This document shows positions 34,944 through 51,447 of a DNA stretch of 64,000 bases, in pieces. This stretch comes from Corticium candelabrum (lineage: Eukaryota; Porifera; Homoscleromorpha; Homosclerophorida; Plakinidae). Below the pieces are notes generated by a model. That model was given only the letters and a program-made list of their open reading frames with translations, did not search any database and had not been told where the DNA came from. The translations under genes and the position numbers were made by a program. The DNA lies in contig NC_085088.1 in the NCBI RefSeq assembly GCF_963422355.1, forward strand, positions 203,501 through 267,500. Reading direction: 5' to 3'. Position 1 is the stretch's first letter; each line of letters opens with the position of its first letter.

Positions 34944-35382
34944 TAGATGCATGCTTACAGATATAATATTAATTAAGACTAGACGTTTGGACCAGTCTGG
35001 ACACGCTTTCCTCATTCCAACCCAGTGTCACAGGGTAGAGCTCTCTTCCACGCAGGACCTCCTGGAGAAATTAGATCCTAGGATCAAAATTCCCCCTGAG
35101 TTGCTGTCCTAGTGTAAAATTTTCCGCGCCTACGGTCTCCCGCCTAGTTTGCAGCTCTCTAGCCCTACCATAACCATAACCCTAGCTTGTAACCCTAACT
35201 CTAACCTTAACCGTAGACTCTAACCCTAACCCTAACCCTAACCCATAAAACCTGAGGAGGCTTCAACCTAGCGTGCTGGCTCCCCCGGAAGGCCGGAGAA
35301 AATTATTACTCGGTGACAGCGGATGTTCAATCTGGGTATACGGGTCCTACTACAGGGCGTTGACTGTACAGTGAGGAGTTCA
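34944..35382. other. Spacer with degenerate telomere-like repeats
   Basis: 439 bp between the isomerase stop and the CENPN start. It holds a telomere-like tract (35163-35247) and no gene that I can support. Confidence 0.6.
35163..35247. repeat. Interstitial telomere-like (CCCTAA)n tract
   Basis: A run of CCCTAA-type hexamers that is degenerate on the left (CCATAACC, CCCTAACTCTAACC, CCTTAACC) and perfect for about four units at 35221-35242. This is the complement of the animal telomere repeat TTAGGG. Confidence 0.85.
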
Positions 35383-35874
35383 ATGAATCTGGACGCTGTC
35401 GGAGTTGTTCTACGTAAATTTAAGAAAACTGAGTTTCCTACGCTCTTGGAGAGATGGAGTTTTGCAGAATATTTGAGAGATACTGATGTTTCTGGCTCTA
35501 AACAGAAAACTGTCAAACTTCTCGCTGAAGCTTGTCTGGTATATCAATACTGTTGAAATCTTTTATTCAGTCTTACGTCTAGGGTTTTCAGGAAAACAAT
35601 ATAGAAGAAGAAGACCTAGCAGAAGCAGATTTGATTCGTGAGCGTTAGCTAGTGAACTAATACGCATGCGCAATGTAAGCTCTGTGGATCTTTGTAGATA
35701 GGCAGCTTCATGTCGACAGTAAGAGATGGACAGCGTTCAGAATAATAAACAAAACTGGTAAACGTGTGAAATGAATGTTACCTGTTATTTTGGTATTATT
35801 GAAATAAATAGATGAAATTAGTTTTGTCAAAATTACTTTTGTAATTACAAGCGGCTTTATAGTAGACATGTTTG

Positions 35875-35929
<55 letters not shown>

Positions 35930-37357
35930 GTTGGTTGCGCTTGTGCTCTACATTTAGGCAGTGCTCGAGACGAAGCTCAGCTAAACATTCCAGAAGTATT
36001 GGAAGATAAACTGAATACTCAGCTCTTACAGTTCTACGACAATGTGAGTGCATCTTCATTAGGATAATCAATTTAGACATGCTGAATTAAGTTGTAATGA
36101 TTATTCTGGTTTTATTTAGTCTGTCTGTGCAGTTTGTTTGAAGGACAGTGTGTGGCTACGTGTTGCCATTTTGGAAGGTATGCCATCAGTTTATTATCTC
36201 ATCTACCACCCGCACTCTTCACTGCTGCTGGCAACAAACATCAAACGGATACACCAGCAGTTTGTTTTTTATGTGAGCCATATAAATTGTAGCAGTTGAT
36301 TATTGCTATTGACATTTGTATATGTGGGCTTTACATCGACTGCTGTGTGTTTTAGTCGTTTCTTCGAGTTGTTTGCGGTTCAAAGTTGAAAGAGCTGAAG
36401 TTGCAAGGGAAACAGGCTCAATCACTGGCAGATCTTGTGTTGCATAGACGGAGCCAGGTCAGTTAATTTCAAAGTCTAATTTCAAATTTATTTCTTTGCT
36501 GTCTGCTTGCATGGCTTTTGTTTGCCTGATTATCTAAGTGTTTGTCTGCATACTTTTTCTTAGACATATAATTTACACATCTCATTGTATTTTACCTATA
36601 CAATTGTTTGTGTCTAACTTTCTGTCTAGGGAAGGTTTTCATCTCTTAGATTTAATCAGAAAGACAGTGGTGTCCTTGTTCGTCGCAAGAGACGAAAACG
36701 ACCAAGTAAGTAGAAAATACCACCAATAGACAGACAGACAGGCAATGGTACACATTTGGGTGTCTCGTTAATTAATTGTGTAAGTATTGAACTCGGGCAG
36801 TTGTACTTACGTATCTACGTTTGATTTCTAGTCCGTGTTGTACACCCATACATAGTGAAGGAAGATGAAGACATTGATAAGAAGAGGTCAAAGTTTGTAA
36901 AGGAAACTTTTGGTGACAACAGGCTTCCAGTGGTAGACACAGTCAACTTCAAGGTACAGTACAGTACAAGTAAATACTCACATTGAAATGCTACTGACCA
37001 TTTAATGTATCAAGTAATGCTATTTAATATAATACTGTAACAGAAATAGTTTAGAAGTCTTGCTGAAGCTGAGGAGGTGTGCCTCTGTGTGTTTGATATC
37101 AAATGTTTAGATATTAATTATCTTTTTTTGTTATTCAGGTTGAAAGTCGCCTTTTGCCGAATAACCATTGTGGCTATTGTGGTCCATTGTCGTCCCATTT
37201 TCAGTTCCAAGGCTCCAGTGTATTGAACGGTATTCAAGCACTGGTAGAGGAAGGCTTAACGGACACTCCCTTACCACCCTTTCTATCAGAGCTGCACACA
37301 TCAGCACAGAGCTACTTTGTTATTCGAGAGAAGAAACGTGTAGAAGACACAAGATGA
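35383..37357 (+). CDS. CENPN: CENPN homologue, kinetochore CCAN subunit
   Basis: CENP-N binds the CENP-A nucleosome and partners CENP-L in the inner kinetochore. Nine exons: 35383-35538, 35583-35637, 35698-35757, 35958-36043, 36120-36272, 36356-36457, 36630-36705, 36832-36953, 37139-37357; 342 residues (human 339). The N-terminal pyrin-like helical domain begins MNLDAVGVVLRKF and includes LLERWSFAEYL, comparable to human LTTILKAWDFL. The C-terminal half has TFGDNRLPVVDTVNFKVESRL, GSSVLNGIQALVEEGLTD and PLPPFL...YFVIREK, which align in order with the human C-terminal block. All joins keep frame and use GT-AG borders. Intron 3 contains a GT microsatellite. RPP40 starts 203 bp downstream on the same strand. 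Confidence 0.92.
35879..35927. repeat. (GT)n microsatellite in CENPN intron 3
   Basis: About 49 bp of pure TG repeat, about 30 bp upstream of the next exon (35958). Confidence 0.95.
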
Positions 37358-37547
37358 AGGACATTTGCAATGACACTGTTATGCTGTAAAGTATTGATGT
37401 TGAAGAAAGAAGTCAGTCGTCTTTATCCAAATGACATTAAGCGGCTCTCTGGGAGTCCCACATATACAGTACATACAGTACATGTGTCTAGTAATCTTAC
37501 TACGCATATATTTGCATGTTTGGGTCTCCGAGGCATGTTACTCGTCG

Positions 37548-37555
37548 TCACGTGA
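37548..37555. promoter_or_regulatory. TCACGTGA palindrome next to RPP40 start
   Basis: The palindromic E-box TCACGTGA ends five bases before the RPP40 ATG. The same 8-mer recurs at 24410, 49707, 49724 and 53285. Its function is inferred from known bHLH-zip binding to CACGTG. Confidence 0.45.
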
Positions 37556-37559
37556 CTGT

Positions 37560-41892
<4,333 letters not shown>

Positions 41893-42378
41893 CATACAAG
41901 TATTGTAGTCTTTGCGTACAAATGTGCATACTATAGTTTAGATGTACGTACACTAAACATGATATTCAGTCATTTAAACAGATTTTTGTATTATCAGAAC
42001 GGATGTAAGATGCTTGTTATGGTATGGTAATGAAGTAGGTTTGAGTGAGGTTATGTAGATTAATTTTTCAAAGATGCAACATCCCCATTTTTGAGAGACA
42101 GAGAAGCCCTTTCGTTGAGTTGCAAGAGCAGCATTTTCAGTTTTTAACAGCCGCATCTACTGAAGCAACTCTTGTAGCAAAACTTCTCTACAAATAATTA
42201 TTTGAACTTCAAATATACATTGTTTTTGGTTTGCAACGTTTTTTTGTTCCAGTAAAAGCATCATATCATTGTGTTGTAACGTACTGTACAGGAACCTCAT
42301 GAAAATAGCAACTGTGGACTACTTTCTTATAGAGTAACCTAGCAACACCCAGTAGGTTGTTCCAAGTGATCTAATTAA
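41893..42378. other. Convergent 3' spacer between RPP40 and UBA2
   Basis: 486 bp between converging stop codons. AT-rich, with no gene or clear repeat seen. Confidence 0.6.
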
Positions 42379-45300
42379 TTACAAAACTAAGACATCATCA
42401 TCTTCATGTTGGCTTCTTTTTTTCTTTGCCTTCTGAGAACTGGAAGCTTCAAGGTGATCTATTGCTGCTTTTCTTTTGCGTGTTTCACGTGCTACAGGAG
42501 GACGTTCAGCAGTTGCTTCAAGAACCAACACATCATTCCCTACAACAAACTTTATTCAAATCAACAGTTCATAGATTTCACAAGCTAATTGTTTCCGTAA
42601 GTCACATGATGTCTAAACAGCACCTTCTGCTATGGGTGATGTCTCTTTTCCTGCCTTTTCCTTTGTAGACTCCTCTGGCAGTGGATGTGGAGTGTCACCC
42701 TCAATTTCAAAGCTTTCCCCATCTGGTAGCTTGTCACTACACATAATCAGATGTAGATGCACGATGATGTTGACATATCAATACATCAGAAAACACAACT
42801 CACACTGAATGGATTGTAAGTACAAGCTGATAGTTTTGATGGAAATCATCAGCTTGAAGTCGAGAGCCATGCCCAATACCAAACACAGCAAGAGGCTTAG
42901 GCATATTTTCTGAATACAAGAAAAGAAGTACAGTGTACTAAAAATTTTCCCAAGAGTCTCTTCACCATAACAAGTCATTTACTAAATTACTACCAACTCA
43001 ACAGTCTTGTGCTTCTTTCCTACCTTCTGTCTCTCCCTCTTCGCTCGATATGAGAATTGTCCCTAAAGCAGCAACTACTAGCAGAAAAATGACTACGAAA
43101 CTGAACAGCCTACCCTTCCCGTCTTGAATCTCCACATCCGGTGCCACCATTCCTAGTCTTTCTTTTAGTAACTAATCAATAGTCCATACATTACCAGAAA
43201 CCAGTGATCAACCAGCTAATCATATACAACTAACTTTACTACACAGTGAACCAACAGTAAATGTGGCTGTGTCTAAATATACAGAAATCTAAACAAGATG
43301 ATCATTGAAATGTTGCATAAATCAGTCTAGCTGGTGACAAACCTCTGGCTTAGGCGAACAAACATAACACTTAGGATTGGGGCTAACAAGACGACATGTT
43401 GTCAGTAACCGATTCCCAGCAATTGGCTGCCGATTCAAATATGTCTAAAACACACCGCTATCTTGAGTAAGTCACAGAGCTTGTGCTCACACACAAACAT
43501 ACACACACTGGGACAGCCATGAACCAGATCTTATGGCTATAACTTCCAAGACAAGACACTTGCAAACGTTGAAATATATACAATGTATTTCTACCCACCG
43601 TTTTGCAGTCTTCTAGTCGGCCTTCAAGAACCTTGAGAGCCTCCATCACCATGAGACCAGCAATAACTGCATTGGTGGTGGCAATAGCAGGAATTATATT
43701 TCCAGCCATTGCTAGGTAACAGCAAGAAAGGATTGAGCTGTTGAGTATAAATGGACTGCACCAAACAAGAAAACTCACATTTCACGTCAAATCTATTCTT
43801 CAGAGAAATACCAAATATGTAAGCTCGTAGATTGGCAGCAGCTGTTACAAAATCCAAACAAAGGTCATCGTCTTTGTCCCAAACTAACTCTTCTGCACTA
43901 CATACTGCCTTCTGAGCCCTCAAGTTATCAATACTGCAGCCATCAAATAAAGATTTGAACATAGCCAATCAGTTAGGAACCTATGTTTCCATCCAACATG
44001 TCATTCTATGTCTACATTTCTTTACCATGTTGTGAAGACTCCACTGCATTCCCGTACAGACCACACACGCTGGTCTCTCAACAATCCACTGCTCTGCTCT
44101 GTTTCTTTGTCTGGTAATTCAGACCACATCAGTGGAATGGGTCTCCTCCGCTTCTCCCACAAGTTGTCCATTGACAGCAAATATGCAATATCATCACAAA
44201 ATAGCTACACAAGATAGGAAGTTACAAGACATACAGACACACAGTAGTATGTGGACATTACCTTTGTAAATAGTTTCACTGGGTTGTAGTTCTCTGCCTC
44301 AGCCCAGGCACGTGTTGACACTCGATCAACAAGAGAACCTTGGTGACTCTTCTGTAATGCAGTATTACCTGCTTCACCTATACATTACAATGCCTGTAAT
44401 TTTGACATTTTCAAACTGCAAAATGCAGCTCTCCATTTTAAATGTTTAAAGTGACACTGTCAAGATTTATGCACATGCTTCAAACTTACATCGGGACTCT
44501 TAGGACAGCATAATGGCCCATAGAACGCGTACTACTATGGTAGGTACTACGCATACTAGAATGGTCTTCATAACACTTGCTGTGCACTTGCAGCGACGTT
44601 CTGCCCCTTGACGTGCACCTCCGTCACAACGTCCGGGACTTTTGTCCACCACGTGCGGCTTGTAAAGGACCCGTTTTTGCCGTAGAAAGGAACCGTTGCG
44701 CGTGCTCTATATTTGAAAAACGTATACGATGTATCAAATCAATGTGCAATGACCTAGTCAAGTACAACGATATCGGCAGTCAGGCACTCAAAGCACGACG
44801 AAAGTCGATCTATTGCCAAAACGTGGCAGATAACGCAATATAACTATGGGTGAAATCACACTTGCCAACAATTCCTCGTTTTGGAGAACTTGAAAATGCC
44901 TACTTAAATTCAAGTTTGCGGGGGCGTTACACGCTAGGTATCCGGGGCTAAAATCTTGACAGTGTCGCTTTAATGTTTAGTAGCTTAGAAGGTGCATCCT
45001 TTCAGGCATAACAGTCTAACAGATTGAGATACATTCTTCTAATGCAGTACTGTCATTTATTGAGATGTCTCTCTAACATCAGTCATATACTAAAACACAT
45101 ACGTTACCTGCAGCTTCTGGATCTTCAGTGTCAGGTGACACATCCATGTCAGGATCGGGTTGTCCAAATAACTGACTAACATAACCACAGTCTCTTGCAA
45201 GACGTGTACCAATTCTAGACATTATCCATACTTGAAGAGATGCTTGGCCCACACAATGCAATGTATAGGCTCTGATGGCGTGTTGCGTATTGTACAGCCA

Positions 45301-48300
45301 GGATACGTCTTTTGCCTTGGTTTAGGTTGACATTCATAACACTCACTCTCTCCCTAACAACACACATTCTTGTTATTGCAATAACTGCAATAGAAGTGAG
45401 CATTGAAAACAAAATAATCAGCAGCAAGAAAACTGGCTTTAGTAGTTGACATAACTTGCCATCTCTATCTCTATCATACACAATCAAATGCAGGAAAAAC
45501 AGAAACATAATTTCTGAATCTATCTTGGTGACAAGAACGTATGGACAATTTCTCACGTGGTGTAGTATCGCATATACTGAATTTAGTGATGCTTCAATTT
45601 GAATAATTATACATTAAATTCTCACATGAAATCGTATTCCTGCACTACAACTGTACCTTTTTTATAACAGTCACTTGGCCAAGGTATCCAGCAGATCCAC
45701 TTTCTATCAGTGGAATGTCAGCAGACAGACACATTCGATTAACATGGTTGCGAGCGGCTACAACAAACAAGCAGCATAAACAAAGGTGTAACAAAGAACG
45801 AATGTTAGTAAGACCATTCAGTACCTCTGTTATCCAAAGCATTCATTACTAGATCAAACTGCTTGAAAAAGTCGAGGTTGTAGGTTGAGCTGCAATGATA
45901 ACGACAATCGTCTGTCATTGGACACAAACTAGTCAGTTATCATAGAGTAGTTGCCTGAATATGCTGTTATGGTCAGCCGTAATGTTTGCATTAGGATTGA
46001 ATCTTAAACATGTCTCCTTGGCAACCTTGAGGATCACAAAATATGAATAAATCAAATGAAGGCGAGAAGAGATTGAGACACACAAACAAAAAGCATACAA
46101 AAACAAACTGGCAGTTGACTCACTATCACTACATTAAGTTTATTTGCAAACTATTTGGCCTAAAATGATCTACCAGATGTGACAACATTTTCTCTTCATC
46201 AAGACTCTAGATAGTAAAATTCATTTTCCTTTGAAATTCATCATTTGGTAAGTTAGAGAAAACAATATCAATAGACACCATCAACGCAAGTAGTGCCATC
46301 TGTTTCCATTGCACTCAATGAGTTCTCGCCTTCTACCCAGGCAGTAGTAGCCTCCCTGATGTGATAAATGATTGACTTCAAACAAAGTAGGGGCTGATAC
46401 ATGGGAGGTAGACCGGGTGGCCACCTTCCCCTTTCCTCAGAGTTTTCGAACACCACTTTGTACATTGTATTGTATGTGCACATACACCATAAAGTTAAAC
46501 TGAACACAAAGCCCTTTTTCCGTTTGCTTTAATATATTTAATTACTGTCATACAATACAGAAGGGCTGCACATCCTTCTAGGGCGTTTACTCCTAAATGT
46601 AAGGCATATTCTCTTTACATGAAGAAGAATGTCAATACCATGAAGGGTCAGAACACTTAAATTGCCTAGTCTATTGCAAGTCATAGTGGTACCAGGCATG
46701 CACTTCTCTGAGGCAAAAATGACTTTTCTGCTTTAGCGCTACCAACTGGAAGAACAGCTAGAATGCACAGTAATTCTCGAACATTGGACAGAATAAGGGA
46801 TCAGTATCGTTGCTCAAAAGTTTTGTTATGGATTTTGTCTCTCTAATTCCACTGCAGTGCTGCTTTCAACAGATAAGTTCACTGTTTAAGTTATCCTCTG
46901 TCAGCATCAGATGTCCTTCTTGGTAATGATCTCTGGTACTAAAACACAGAGTTCAAAGTGTCCTCATTTATCGCTTGCAAATCTAGACTCAAGTTCAGAA
47001 AGGATGGAGTCCAAGAACAGAATTGTTAGTGTTACTCTCCAGTAATCTGAGGGCAACAACACAGTAGGATTTGCTCTTGTTTGCCTTCCCCTTATGATGC
47101 ATGGCATTGCTTCATCACTTCCAATGTCATTCAGTGGCTAGCTTCTTGGCTTTAGCGTATATTCGGTTATGCTCTACATCCACATCCTTTCGAATCCTTT
47201 TGTGAAACATTGGACAACTTCATCAACCTTCTTGAAGCCAAAGTCAACTCCAGCAACCCTGATTGCAGACACTCTGCAACTGGGTTTATGGGTTATATAT
47301 GCCATGACACCACAAGAGATGATAGTAACTAAGTTGCCCTACGTTTATGGCTTGGAATTACCATGTTTCCGCCACTACCAAAAGCTATCAGATGTACCTG
47401 CGGACAAGTACTGGATGAATTTGGTGACCACCTTTTGAGTTTCGGTCAAGGAAGTGCTAGAATAAGACACCATGATGCCTTATGCAACGTTGTTTTCCAC
47501 ACTTTACTTATTGGCAACTCCAAACTTGACGTAAACAACAATGTTCATTTGACAATAGCAGCAGACCAGGAGATATTTATCACCCAGATTTCATGATGGG
47601 TAGACCCGGATATTTCGATGTTTCCGTTTGGAGTCCTCTACAGTCTTCTCTCATTAATGAGGCATCTGGTCATGCAGGCGTAGCAGCAGAATCGGGAGAA
47701 ACTTCAGTTCACAACTGTGGCGGGATGTTCTTCCTATTGGTTGTGGAATGCTATGGCTGCTGGCCTTCAAAAAGTTTAGAACATTTGGAAGACATACATA
47801 GTTAGAAAAACAACTCTTTGCAGAGGACAGATTTTGAGTAGAGCTGTAACCAACCTCCATGAGCAACTCTCAGTCAGATTGTGGGTACACAATGCCGGCA
47901 TGATTCTGTAGAGATTGTCTTTGGAGGTAGCTATACACGTAGAAAGGTTAACTAAATCAAGGTGATCTTCCTTGCCAACAACAATTGCATGGTGTGTACT
48001 ACAAGAGTCACCTAGGAAGTTATATACATTCACGTGTTGTTGGTTGCACTATCGTTTCTTTGCTAGTTTTTTTTGCGTGTTTGACATGTGGCTTAATGTA
48101 AGGTCGTCCTTTGCACTCACTGGAGCTTAACCATGTGTTAATGAAGGGAGTAGGGTCTAAGTCTAGACTACCCCCTCTCCTCTGCACTTTCTACATATTA
48201 CACTACACTTTCTCTGTCATAATCATAACGTCTTATGTAAACACCCAAGAAGGCCAGGTTGCTTGTACTTATTAGTCATAACAAGCTGTGAGAACTGTAG

Positions 48301-48803
48301 CAGAATGCAGCTAATGAATTGCGCACTATACTTCTTAGTTTAGTTTTTCGCCCCGCTACATTAAAGTGTTTCTGTCCCAGTTTCCTCTTGTTGCAAAGCA
48401 GACCTTCATTCTCAGAAGGCATTGTAAACCTGTAAACCTACCTGCCTAATTGCCTTATCAGTTTTCAAATTAATTAGGTAGCATTAGTTTATTCTACCAC
48501 TACCCCACTGCGTTTGTGGTATATGGTTTCGATTCTGATTGCCCGTTAAACGCACTCAATCTAACTCGTTACCTAGTAGAATAAGCCTCACGTCACCCTT
48601 ACTACAATTATTGAATACACAACATGCTAAGACGGGCACAATTAAAGTATCTAATCACGTTACACTGATACAGAGAAGTGGACGAGTCTCACGCAAGGTT
48701 TGGCGACTAACCCCGTAAAGTCTGGTCGCCAGACGGTACGTCTTAGTCGCCAATGGCGACTAAAACCCCCCAATTTCGAACACTGGATATAGCTTGAGAA
48801 CAC

Positions 48804-48876
<73 letters not shown>

Positions 48877-49502
48877 GCAAATATAACAACACAATGCAAA
48901 ATTACTCTAAGTGTCCAACAGAACAAAGTCCTCTAACAAAAAGCTGTCCAGGATAAGCCTAGCGTTATATTGCCATAATCTTACTGATACTTTCTTGCTT
49001 GTGTAAATTATTAACAGCTATGCTAAGAGTTGTATGATACACTGGCCACCCCCTTTGCAAAAATGCTGGTTAGCTAAGCCCCTGCAACGTAACATAGACT
49101 CCAAGTGATCATACAAAAAAATTAGAATTTTGTAAGGAAGTTAGAAGTTTAGATTATAGTAATGGATATTAATCTTAATTAACTAATAATGCACCAGCAC
49201 ATGCCTCTGATTTTGATTGTCCCACGTGTTTCCTTTGAAACAAAAATTGTCTGTTGAGATTACTCACATCAATCGTATCAAGATCAATCTAAAACAGCAA
49301 ATCAACACTGTACACGATGCCAACTTGTCCTGCTTTTCTCTCTTACCACTTGGACACACGAGAACCCACACAATACAAGAGTCTTCAACAGTTCACATCC
49401 TATGCCTCCTGCACCCACCACTAGAAGTCTGGCAGCAGCCACTCTTTCGCTCAAATCACCTTGCAGCACGTCAGACGATCTAGCAATCTCATTTCCCGCC
49501 AT
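42379..49502 (-). CDS. UBA2: UBA2 homologue, SUMO-activating enzyme catalytic subunit
   Basis: Catalytic subunit of the SAE1-UBA2 SUMO E1. Eighteen exons on the minus strand: 49502-49347, 49288-49205, 46025-45955, 45889-45825, 45757-45657, 45353-45232, 45175-45108, 44377-44262, 44204-44026, 43933-43779, 43711-43599, 43444-43339, 43272-43235, 43171-43114, 43062-43024, 42909-42804, 42736-42624, 42539-42379. These give 616 residues (human 640). The ATP-binding loop is [12 protein letters not shown], followed by [14 protein letters not shown]. The active-site Cys lies in PGCTIRNTP. Other blocks are [18 protein letters not shown] and the ubiquitin-fold SSEEGETE. The C-terminus is Lys-rich and ends EDDDVLVL, like the SUMO-interacting tail. 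Exon 13 (38 bp) is the least certain. Introns 2 and 3 need GC donors. Confidence 0.92.
44450..44969. mobile_element. piggyBac-like MITE in UBA2 intron 7
   Basis: Terminal inverted repeats AGTGACACTGTCAAGATTT (left) and the inverse of AGCGACACTGTCAAGATTT (right), each flanked by TTAA (44446-44449 and 44970-44973). The interior is 520 bp without convincing coding sequence. The TTAA duplication is the hallmark of piggyBac. Confidence 0.85.
46600..48050 (+). mobile_element. Decayed retrotransposon-like fragment in UBA2 intron 2
   Basis: Read on the plus strand, fragments in several frames include [30 protein letters not shown] (47385-47490), [22 protein letters not shown] (47597-47665) and VVECYGCW (47741-47764). 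These resemble the Cys/His and endonuclease-like C-terminal region that follows the reverse transcriptase in some invertebrate non-LTR elements. Stops and frameshifts show it is dead. Limits are approximate and no RT core was found, so the class is uncertain. Confidence 0.6.
48812..48871. repeat. (AT)n microsatellite in UBA2 intron 2
   Basis: About 60 bp of pure TA repeat. Confidence 0.95.
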
Positions 49503-49786
49503 TTCTTGCACCCTCGTGCCAACATTGGCACTTCCGGTTTGGACTTCTTCACCTTTGTTTGCGCGCTCAGGCTAACGCGCGCAAGCCTGAACGACATCTC
49601 AATCTCATTGAGTTTTATTAAACTTACAATATTTTTATTTTACGTCTAGTCTAAATTTATGTATCTTAATAGGGATTTTATAATTTTAGAAAGGAGTCCT
49701 ACATAGTCACGTGATATCTCTAGTCACGTGACACATGCACGCACGCGCCGTTTTCGAAGGGTCTGTCATTCTTTACCGGTAAAGAA
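49503..49786. promoter_or_regulatory. Shared UBA2/HAUS4 divergent promoter interval
   Basis: 284 bp between divergent start codons. It includes two TCACGTGA palindromes at 49707-49714 and 49724-49731, spaced 17 bp start to start, and a short GCGCGC-type stretch near 49560-49585. Promoter function is inferred from position. Confidence 0.6.
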
Positions 49787-51447
49787 ATGGCAGAAGCATT
49801 TGAGGAAACGGCAGAAACATTTGAGGAAACGGCAGAAACATTTGAGGAAACGGCAGAAAAATGTAAGACATAGTTACAGTGCATTGAATATCTAGACTCA
49901 CACAATGTGTATAGTGTGTCGCTGTCTACCAATTCGTGTAACATCACAAGACGTGGAAAGGTATCCCAAGACAGCGAAATTACTCAAAAGGATTGCCAAC
50001 GATTATATCACTCGGGATGGCGTGATTAGAAGCACACAAGATGAAGTAGACAGGGTACGTTATTTGTGGAAGAACCGACATACTAACTACGCATTGATAA
50101 TTTACAATACAAAAGGTTCACTATGCAAGTTCAACTCATGTTTGATACAACTCTGTGCATTGTATTAGCATGTAGGATACTTTTAGTTGGATGAACCGTT
50201 GCTCTTAATTAAGAGTGACCATTATCTGCATTGTATTCTGTTAACTCATTGCACCCTTCTAATTCTAGGCAAAAGATAGACTTAAGGAAGCTAAATTCTT
50301 CTACTTCCAACAGAAAGTTTTGTTCACTGAGTTACAAGAGCTTTTGTTAGATGTGGAGCAGAGCAAAGTCAGCTCAGAGCCCGTTCATCTCAAAGGCAAT
50401 CTAGACCTCTACAGCATGCTACAGCAATCTGTCACAGTGGCCACTGCTGCTTGTCATATTGCATCTCCACCAACTGAGCATGCAGGCAGTAGACAGGCTT
50501 CAATTCTTGGGATCAAAGCTGAACATTTAAGACAAATAGATCCTCGACAAGGAGCTCTACAACAACATCTACAAGCAACACAGCAGAGCATAATTCCAGA
50601 GTTGGAATCAAGATTGAAAAGCAAGTGTGAAGAGCTAGTCGAATATCACGATGTATCGAAACAATCATCTCACAGTGGAAAGAACAAGGCATTAGCTTTT
50701 GCAAAAGCGGCTCAGTTACCAGCTGTAATAGAAGCTGAGCTGAAACAATTACAGGAACAAGAGGAAATTCGGAAACTGAAGCAGCAATCTGAAGAAAAAT
50801 TTTGGGAATATTATAATGTGAGATGTCAACAATTAATATTGTTTTCTGGTACATTACTTTATGTTTATGATTACATCAGATGCTTTGTAAGTCTCTGGAT
50901 ATGTCAGTTGAATTATTGAGAGATCGTAAACTGAAGAGGGAACGTGAAAAAGACAAACTGACAGGTGATTGGTTGGCAGCTCGATGTGATGCATTGTGTC
51001 TAAAACTAGCAGTGATCAAAGAGCAAGTATTGAAGGAAACCTATTCTCCTCAGGCTGTGGCAGCTCTAAGGAAAATAAAGTTAGTGTTGGTTAACTATAA
51101 ATCAAAGTGCTTGCATAAACATTTGTACTGGAGAGTTGTGTCTCTCTATACAGTATGCTATTGTATTGGTGAGATTTATCTCTCAATACATTAAGCTCTG
51201 GTATTAGAGGGCTGCATCTCTTCTCATAGTATGACCATGTGTCTATGTCAGACATGAGCTTGACGAATCTCTTCATCATTGCCACACAGAACGTCAGCAT
51301 CTACAACAATCACTGCAAGCTTATCGTTTAGTTGGCGGCGATTTTCCATCTCTTGTTGATGAATACAGTCGTCTACAAGAAGTCATAAAAAACAAGCAAT
51401 GGGCATTGCAAGAGCTTAGTCAAGTTGGTGATAGCAAATCTTTATAA
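49787..51447 (+). CDS. HAUS4: HAUS4 homologue, augmin complex subunit
   Basis: Augmin subunit; augmin recruits gamma-tubulin to existing spindle microtubules to nucleate branches. Exons 49787-49862, 49915-50054, 50269-50817, 50880-51079 and 51252-51447 give 386 residues (human 363). The N-terminal conserved segment VTSQDVERYPKTAKLLKRI aligns with human LSKEDLLQNPYFSKLLLNL. The middle is predicted coiled coil (RLKSKCEELVEYHDV and the KQLQEQEEIRKL helix), and DWLAARCDALCLKLAVIKE aligns with human YLEVKCGAMILKLRMEE. It ends DEYSRLQEVIKNKQWALQEL, matching human KEYTVLKQATENKRWALQEF. The first exon encodes an acidic tandem repeat (TFEETAE), unlike other HAUS4 proteins known to me. Confidence 0.9.
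49795..49860 (+). repeat. HAUS4: 21-bp tandem repeat in HAUS4 exon 1
   Basis: About three units of GAAACATTTGAGGAAACGGC-A in frame, encoding (ETFEETA)n. Near-identity of the units implies recent expansion. An in-frame unit change would leave the gene intact. Confidence 0.85.

Noticed and set aside
43338-43344. UBA2 exon 12 ending at 43343 (GTTTGT donor)
   Set aside because: It would not fit the phase of the 38-bp exon 13; ending at 43339 (GTCACC) keeps frame and matches the family.
43778-43968. UBA2 exon extended upstream with MFKSLFDGC
   Set aside because: Extension needs a stop-containing stretch; the acceptor before 43933 gives an exact alignment to the family.
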